A stretch of DNA of 35,876 bases from Bacteroidota bacterium. Lineage in GTDB: Bacteria > Bacteroidota > Bacteroidia > Chitinophagales > UBA10324. The stretch spans positions 1-35,876 of the forward strand of contig JAFDYS010000025.1 in assembly GCA_018267315.1 (NCBI GenBank), given 5' to 3'. The translations under genes and the position numbers were made by a program. Shown here piece after piece: positions 32,464 to 35,876 of the stretch. The number at the start of each line of letters is the position of its first letter. Position 1 is the first letter of the stretch. The notes beneath the pieces were generated by a model. It had not been told where the DNA came from, searched no databases, and saw only the letters and a program-made list of their open reading frames with translations.

Positions 32464-33132
32464 TGACTTGATGTGATATTCCGCAGCGAGATAGGTTTCC
32501 ATGGTCCCATAGTCAATGAATGATTTCGTGTCAGCATACACGGTAATCATCCGCGGAATGATGATGAGCGGATTACCGAAAAACCGGAAAGGGTTGAGCA
32601 GGTCAGCGGCTATTCTGGTTTGTTCCTCTACAATGCCGTTGAACTTCGGTGATTCTTTCGTCAGAACTTCTTTCACTTCATTGCGAACATAATTCCACAG
32701 CGGATGAATGCGCAGCGAAAGCGGCGTATGACCATTGTGCCAGCGGTTGATGAAGGTCTCGTAATCAATGTTTCTCTTCTTTGAAAAAAGTGTGAGCAGA
32801 CAAGCGCCGGGTGTTGCTTCACCATCATTCCAGTTCTTCCTGTAGCTGACCGGCAACGCTTCATGCACACGGTATGCGCCGCGAAAGCCATCGAGGTTTT
32901 TAAAGGCAACAATAGGTGTGGACGATGAATGGTAAACGGAAATAGCGGCGATCTTTTTCTTCCGGAAGGGGATAATGGAAAATGCCGGCGGCGATTTTTC
33001 GGTGATGGTGAACTTAATGGCATCCGGGCCGAATGATTCGCTCACTTGAGCTGCTGCAAGTTGAATTCTGTTTCTGAATGCGGCATGCGTTTCTGCATCG
33101 CTGCCATTCACGAGATAAACATCTTTGTTCAT
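32458..33132 (-). CDS. EthD-like dimeric alpha/beta-barrel protein
   Basis: The product is 224 residues from ATG 33132. A longer frame to 33195 would run across the start of the divergent gene. Two ferredoxin-like halves are suggested. The clearest is EthD-like: ACLLTLFSKKRNIDYETFINRW followed by HNGHTPLSLRIHPLWNYVRN (about 110-150), where the conserved His-x2-His and Asn-Tyr pattern occurs. EthD-domain proteins accompany cytochrome P450 or polyketide-type tailoring, or bind small molecules; catalysis is not assured. It sits divergently 50 bases from the 3-beta-HSD-like gene and tail to tail with the SDR, which supports membership of the same metabolic cluster. Confidence 0.7.
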   Translation of the reverse strand: MNKDVYLVNGSDAETHAAFRNRIQLAAAQVSESFGPDAIKFTITEKSPPAFSIIPFRKKKIAAISVYHSSSTPIVAFKNLDGFRGAYRVHEALPVSYRKNWNDGEATPGACLLTLFSKKRNIDYETFINRWHNGHTPLSLRIHPLWNYVRNEVKEVLTKESPKFNGIVEEQTRIAADLLNPFRFFGNPLIIIPRMITVYADTKSFIDYGTMETYLAAEYHIKSK

Positions 33133-33182
33133 TTCAATTACCGGTGATTGGATATTTTTCCACGCACGTAAAGAAACAAAGC

Positions 33183-34220
33183 ATGCGGGATTCAAAACTG
33201 AATATTCTGGTCACGGGTGGCGCGGGATTTCTCGGAACCTTCATTGTAAAAGAACTGCTTGATCCTGCGTGTCCGCTGAATGTCGGGCTGGTTAGAATTT
33301 TTGACCTGAAAAATCCTCCGGCATTCCGCGATGAGCGGGTTGAGTATTTCAGTGGCGATGTTTGTAATGCGGACCACGTTAGCCATGCCTGTGCAGGGAT
33401 CGACCTCGTCATTCACTCCGCGGCTATCATTGACTGGGGGACTAAAACTCCCAAAGAGGTTTACGCAACCAATTTTGAAGGAACGAAGAATGTGATTGCC
33501 GCATGCAGGCAAAACAATGTTCGGATGCTTGTTTACACCAGCTCGCTGGATGTGGTGATCACGGGTAAACCGCTGCGGAACATTGATGAATCGCAGCCCT
33601 ATGCAGTCAAACATCTGAACATGTACTGTGAAAGCAAATGCCTGGCGGAGCAACGGGTGCTTTCGGAAAACAATAACGGACTGCGCACTTGCGCGCTGCG
33701 CCCGGCAGATATATGGGGTGAGGGCGATCCATATCACATTCCGCCGCTGATTGAAATGGCGATGAGTGGTTTTTACATACGCATCGGTAATGGGAAAGCA
33801 AGGAACCAGCATGTGTATGCAGGCAACATGGCGTGGGCTCATGTGCTCGCTGCGAAAGCGCTGGTTGAAGGCGACAGCCGGGTTTATGGCAATGCCTATT
33901 TCGTTACTGACGGCGAGCCCGCCAATTTTTTCACCTTCTTTGATGAAATCGTTTCACGCTCCGGTTATAAAATTTGGCCGCGTAATCTGTGGCTGCCGAA
34001 AGGATTCACATATGTCCTAGGAATAGTTTCAGAATTTATCGCCTTGCTGATCCGGCCGTTGAAATATTACAATCCCAAGCTGAGCCGCTTTGCTGTGATG
34101 TACACCACTACCGATTTTATATTCGGCGCGGAAAAGGCGCGGAAACATTTTGGGTTTGTTCCGAAGTACAGCCATGAAGAAGCATTGGAAAGAACGGTGC
34201 AGTTTTTTAAAAAGAAGTGA
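33183..34220 (+). CDS. NAD-dependent epimerase / 3-beta-hydroxysteroid dehydrogenase-family protein
   Basis: The product is 345 residues from ATG 33183; the frame is open upstream to 33078 but without family similarity. The extended-SDR cofactor motif is TGGAGFLG (11-18). A Ser in YTSS (118-121) and Tyr148-x3-Lys152 (YCESK) form the catalytic set. RPADIWGEGD and QHVYAGNMAWAHVLA (about 199-213) are typical of the 3-beta-HSD/NSDHL branch, as is a hydrophobic segment near the C-terminus (ILGIVSEFIALLIRPL-like, about 280-296). It is expected to oxidise a 3-hydroxyl or similar group on a sterol-like or long-chain substrate. The substrate in this organism is not known. Confidence 0.87.
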   Translation: MRDSKLNILVTGGAGFLGTFIVKELLDPACPLNVGLVRIFDLKNPPAFRDERVEYFSGDVCNADHVSHACAGIDLVIHSAAIIDWGTKTPKEVYATNFEGTKNVIAACRQNNVRMLVYTSSLDVVITGKPLRNIDESQPYAVKHLNMYCESKCLAEQRVLSENNNGLRTCALRPADIWGEGDPYHIPPLIEMAMSGFYIRIGNGKARNQHVYAGNMAWAHVLAAKALVEGDSRVYGNAYFVTDGEPANFFTFFDEIVSRSGYKIWPRNLWLPKGFTYVLGIVSEFIALLIRPLKYYNPKLSRFAVMYTTTDFIFGAEKARKHFGFVPKYSHEEALERTVQFFKKK

Positions 34221-34247
34221 CTGAAGTAAATTCAGATCATGCAGGCG

Positions 34248-35087
34248 TTATTTCCAATCGTGAAACGGTGTCGAAAAAAAATCATCCGCCTTCCTGTTGA
34301 ATTCATCGGCATGGTCAATGAGCGTTCCGTGGGATGAGTTGGGCACCACCCATAAATAAGCATTCGGAATATTTTCAAAAATGAGCGTGGTGTGCTGAAT
34401 GGAAATGAGATCGTGATCACCACAGATGATCAGAGACGGACAATGGATTTTTTTCAGGTCTGCCAAGGCAATGTGAGGTTGATTCCAATCGAGCATGAAA
34501 AGCTTCCAGTCATTTTTTTCTTGCGGCGTATTTCGTTTCTTATACACGGAACGCAGATATTCTTTTTTCGATTCTTGCCATACTCCTTTTGCAAAAGCTG
34601 TGGAATCGGGCCACAGGTTGGCGCCGGTGGTCACCAGTTTCTTCACTTTCTCCGGATGGCGCATGGCAAGCAGTAACGCATCAATGCCGCCATCGCTCCA
34701 CCCGATCACGAAAGCCGAATCAATGTGCAGCGTGTCGAGCAGTGCGGCAAGATCATCGGCCATCATTTCAAAGCTGAGGGAATCGCGGGCATCGGTTGAT
34801 TTTCCCTGCGCGCGGCTGTCGGGCGCAATCACACGGTATTTCTTAGCGAAGTAGGGAATGTTCTTCTCAAACGCATTGATGGAACCGCCATTGCCATGCA
34901 GCATCAGCACGGGTTGTCCGCTGCCATAGGTCTCGCAATACATTTTTATGCCGCGGATACTGTAATACTTTCCTGCAACCGGATTGTTGCCGTAATCCAT
35001 GTTCACCTGAGCGCATGTGAATTGAATGGAACACAATAGGGTGAAAAATGAAAATACGGTGTAACGCGGTATCACTTCTATGGGCAT
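34248..35087 (-). CDS. Exported alpha/beta hydrolase
   Basis: The product is 279 residues with an N-terminal signal sequence (IPRYTVFSFFTLLCSIQFTCAQ). The alpha/beta hydrolase fold shows an oxyanion segment LMLHGNGGS (61-69), nucleophile Ser131 in GWSDGG, acidic Asp224 or Asp226 in GDHDLI and His253 in SSHGT. The substrate cannot be told; close relatives are annotated as proline iminopeptidase-like, lactonase-like or carboxylesterase. It starts 3 bases after the stop of the upstream gene on the same strand, so the two form an operon. It converges on the 3-beta-HSD-like gene. Confidence 0.88.
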   Translation of the reverse strand: MPIEVIPRYTVFSFFTLLCSIQFTCAQVNMDYGNNPVAGKYYSIRGIKMYCETYGSGQPVLMLHGNGGSINAFEKNIPYFAKKYRVIAPDSRAQGKSTDARDSLSFEMMADDLAALLDTLHIDSAFVIGWSDGGIDALLLAMRHPEKVKKLVTTGANLWPDSTAFAKGVWQESKKEYLRSVYKKRNTPQEKNDWKLFMLDWNQPHIALADLKKIHCPSLIICGDHDLISIQHTTLIFENIPNAYLWVVPNSSHGTLIDHADEFNRKADDFFSTPFHDWK

Positions 35088-35090
35088 GTG

Positions 35091-35876
35091 CTATTCAGAA
35101 CTCAGTTTGTAGGTGCGGCGAAGTTCCTCGAGGATTTCACGATTCGTAACCATGTAATTATTCAGCTGCAGCGTGCGCGTTGAAACCAGCATTTGTTTAT
35201 AAAAGAGAATCATGTTGGATGCCTCGTCTCTTTTGAGAGTGGATACGTTCAGCAGTTCACCCGGAATTATTTCATTGCCCGCCCGGTACTGATTGATCAA
35301 ATCGAGAATGAGCGCGTTCGGATCTTTCTTCCGCAACTCATTCACCCACCTGAAATCATAATGCTCGAGCATGAACGGCTTCACCGGGTTCGCGAAAAAC
35401 TGATATTCCTGTTCGTTCCTGGTTCTGATATTATTGATTGAGACATCAAGATCGCCCAGCAGCTTCTGCAATGCCACACTCTTGAAATACCGTAAAGAAC
35501 CTGAACTCTTGAGTTGACTGAGGATGCCATCCTTGGGTTCAAATGCGTAGGTATTGATGAGATAAGTGGAAGTGGTATAAGCCGGATAAAATTTTCGCGG
35601 AAGGGTAGTGAGGGAGCTGTCCCTGAAATAATCGCTCAGGTAATCCAAATCGTTTTCCTTCTCCAAACGTATGCTCACTTTGTTGGCTACTACTATGGAA
35701 TCATCATGCAATTCTTCATAGAGAGATTGAGCCAGTTCCTTTTCCCGATGTGATTCGACCGTCTGTTCCCTGTAATTCTCTACAAAGAATCCCAGTGAAA
35801 CGGCGAGGAAGAGCATGAAGAATTCCAAGGCATAGTGTTTCCACAATTTTTCTTTGTGTTGCGGATGATCGTGATG
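35091..35876 (-). CDS. His-rich membrane-anchored protein (5' truncated at window edge)
   Basis: The visible 261 residues are in frame to the right edge (beginning HHDHPQHKEKLWKHYALE). The start codon lies outside; the TTG codon in KLWK is internal. A His-rich cytoplasmic tip is followed by one membrane helix (LEFFMLFLAVSLGFFVENY) and a mostly helical extracytoplasmic domain with YREQTVESHREKELAQSLYEEL. This layout is a common uncharacterised Bacteroidota family, resembling DUF6090-type proteins in topology. No catalytic motif is seen. It is co-transcribed with the alpha/beta hydrolase. Confidence 0.75.
   Translation of the reverse strand, partial: HHDHPQHKEKLWKHYALEFFMLFLAVSLGFFVENYREQTVESHREKELAQSLYEELHDDSIVVANKVSIRLEKENDLDYLSDYFRDSSLTTLPRKFYPAYTTSTYLINTYAFEPKDGILSQLKSSGSLRYFKSVALQKLLGDLDVSINNIRTRNEQEYQFFANPVKPFMLEHYDFRWVNELRKKDPNALILDLINQYRAGNEIIPGELLNVSTLKRDEASNMILFYKQMLVSTRTLQLNNYMVTNREILEELRRTYKLSSE

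Noticed and set aside
33192..33842. A 216-codon open frame antisense to the 3-beta-HSD-like gene
   Set aside because: It is a shadow of the NAD-binding gene, with a composition unlike a real protein.
34221..34235. Hairpin CTGAA-GTAAA-TTCAG between convergent genes
   Set aside because: A five-base-pair AT-rich stem without a T run is too weak to call.

Overview
The window looks like chromosomal DNA of a member of the Bacteroidota, probably an environmental Chitinophagales/Sphingobacteriia-type bacterium. The evidence is: a type IX secretion (T9SS) C-terminal sorting domain, two DUF1573 proteins, an ECF sigma factor overlapping a beta-barrel gene, a fused E1 alpha/beta 2-oxoacid dehydrogenase, weak or absent Shine-Dalgarno sequences, and several -7 boxes of the Bacteroidota form TAnnTTTG. 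No rRNA, tRNA, CRISPR array, transposase or phage gene is visible. No gap between genes exceeds about 250 bases. Both ends cut a gene.

Left part (1-14.1 kb). A truncated beta-propeller/outer-membrane-barrel gene ends at a bidirectional terminator, followed by two tandem DUF1573 genes and the 2-oxoacid dehydrogenase E1. A relatively AT-rich stretch (about 5.1-7.3 kb) holds a T9SS-secreted delta-60-repeat protein and an overlapping HEPN/MNT nucleotidyltransferase pair. Then come an ECF sigma factor with an overlapping membrane-anchored barrel protein, an NfeD-type membrane serine protease divergent from a LysM protein, a Nudix hydrolase, a sirtuin, an unknown membrane protein and a PhoH ATPase.

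Centre (14.1-28.8 kb, all on the minus strand). This is the standout region: five class III adenylate cyclase genes in under 15 kb. The first in transcription order encodes a very large soluble protein with seven tandem repeats of about 185 residues in front of one cyclase domain. It is followed by an NTF2-like lipoprotein and a membrane-anchored WG-repeat protein. Then come four cyclases packed as an operon (junctions TAATG, 23 bases, ATGA), each with a signal peptide, periplasmic TPR repeats, one membrane helix, a conserved coupling helix and a cyclase domain. All five keep both metal-binding Asp residues and the Lys/Asp pair that selects ATP. The layout suggests several inputs (periplasmic through TPRs, cytoplasmic through the repeat protein) converging on cAMP. 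No cyclic-nucleotide-binding effector or phosphodiesterase is encoded in the window.

Right part (28.9-35.9 kb). A tightly coupled trio (DUF1214 protein, PAPS-type sulfotransferase, short-chain dehydrogenase) is followed by a convergent EthD-like protein and a divergent 3-beta-HSD-like dehydrogenase, which together suggest modification of a hydroxylated, probably hydrophobic, small molecule. An exported alpha/beta hydrolase and a truncated His-rich membrane protein close the window.

Functional calls rest on motifs read by eye. Domain boundaries are approximate, and no database search was run.
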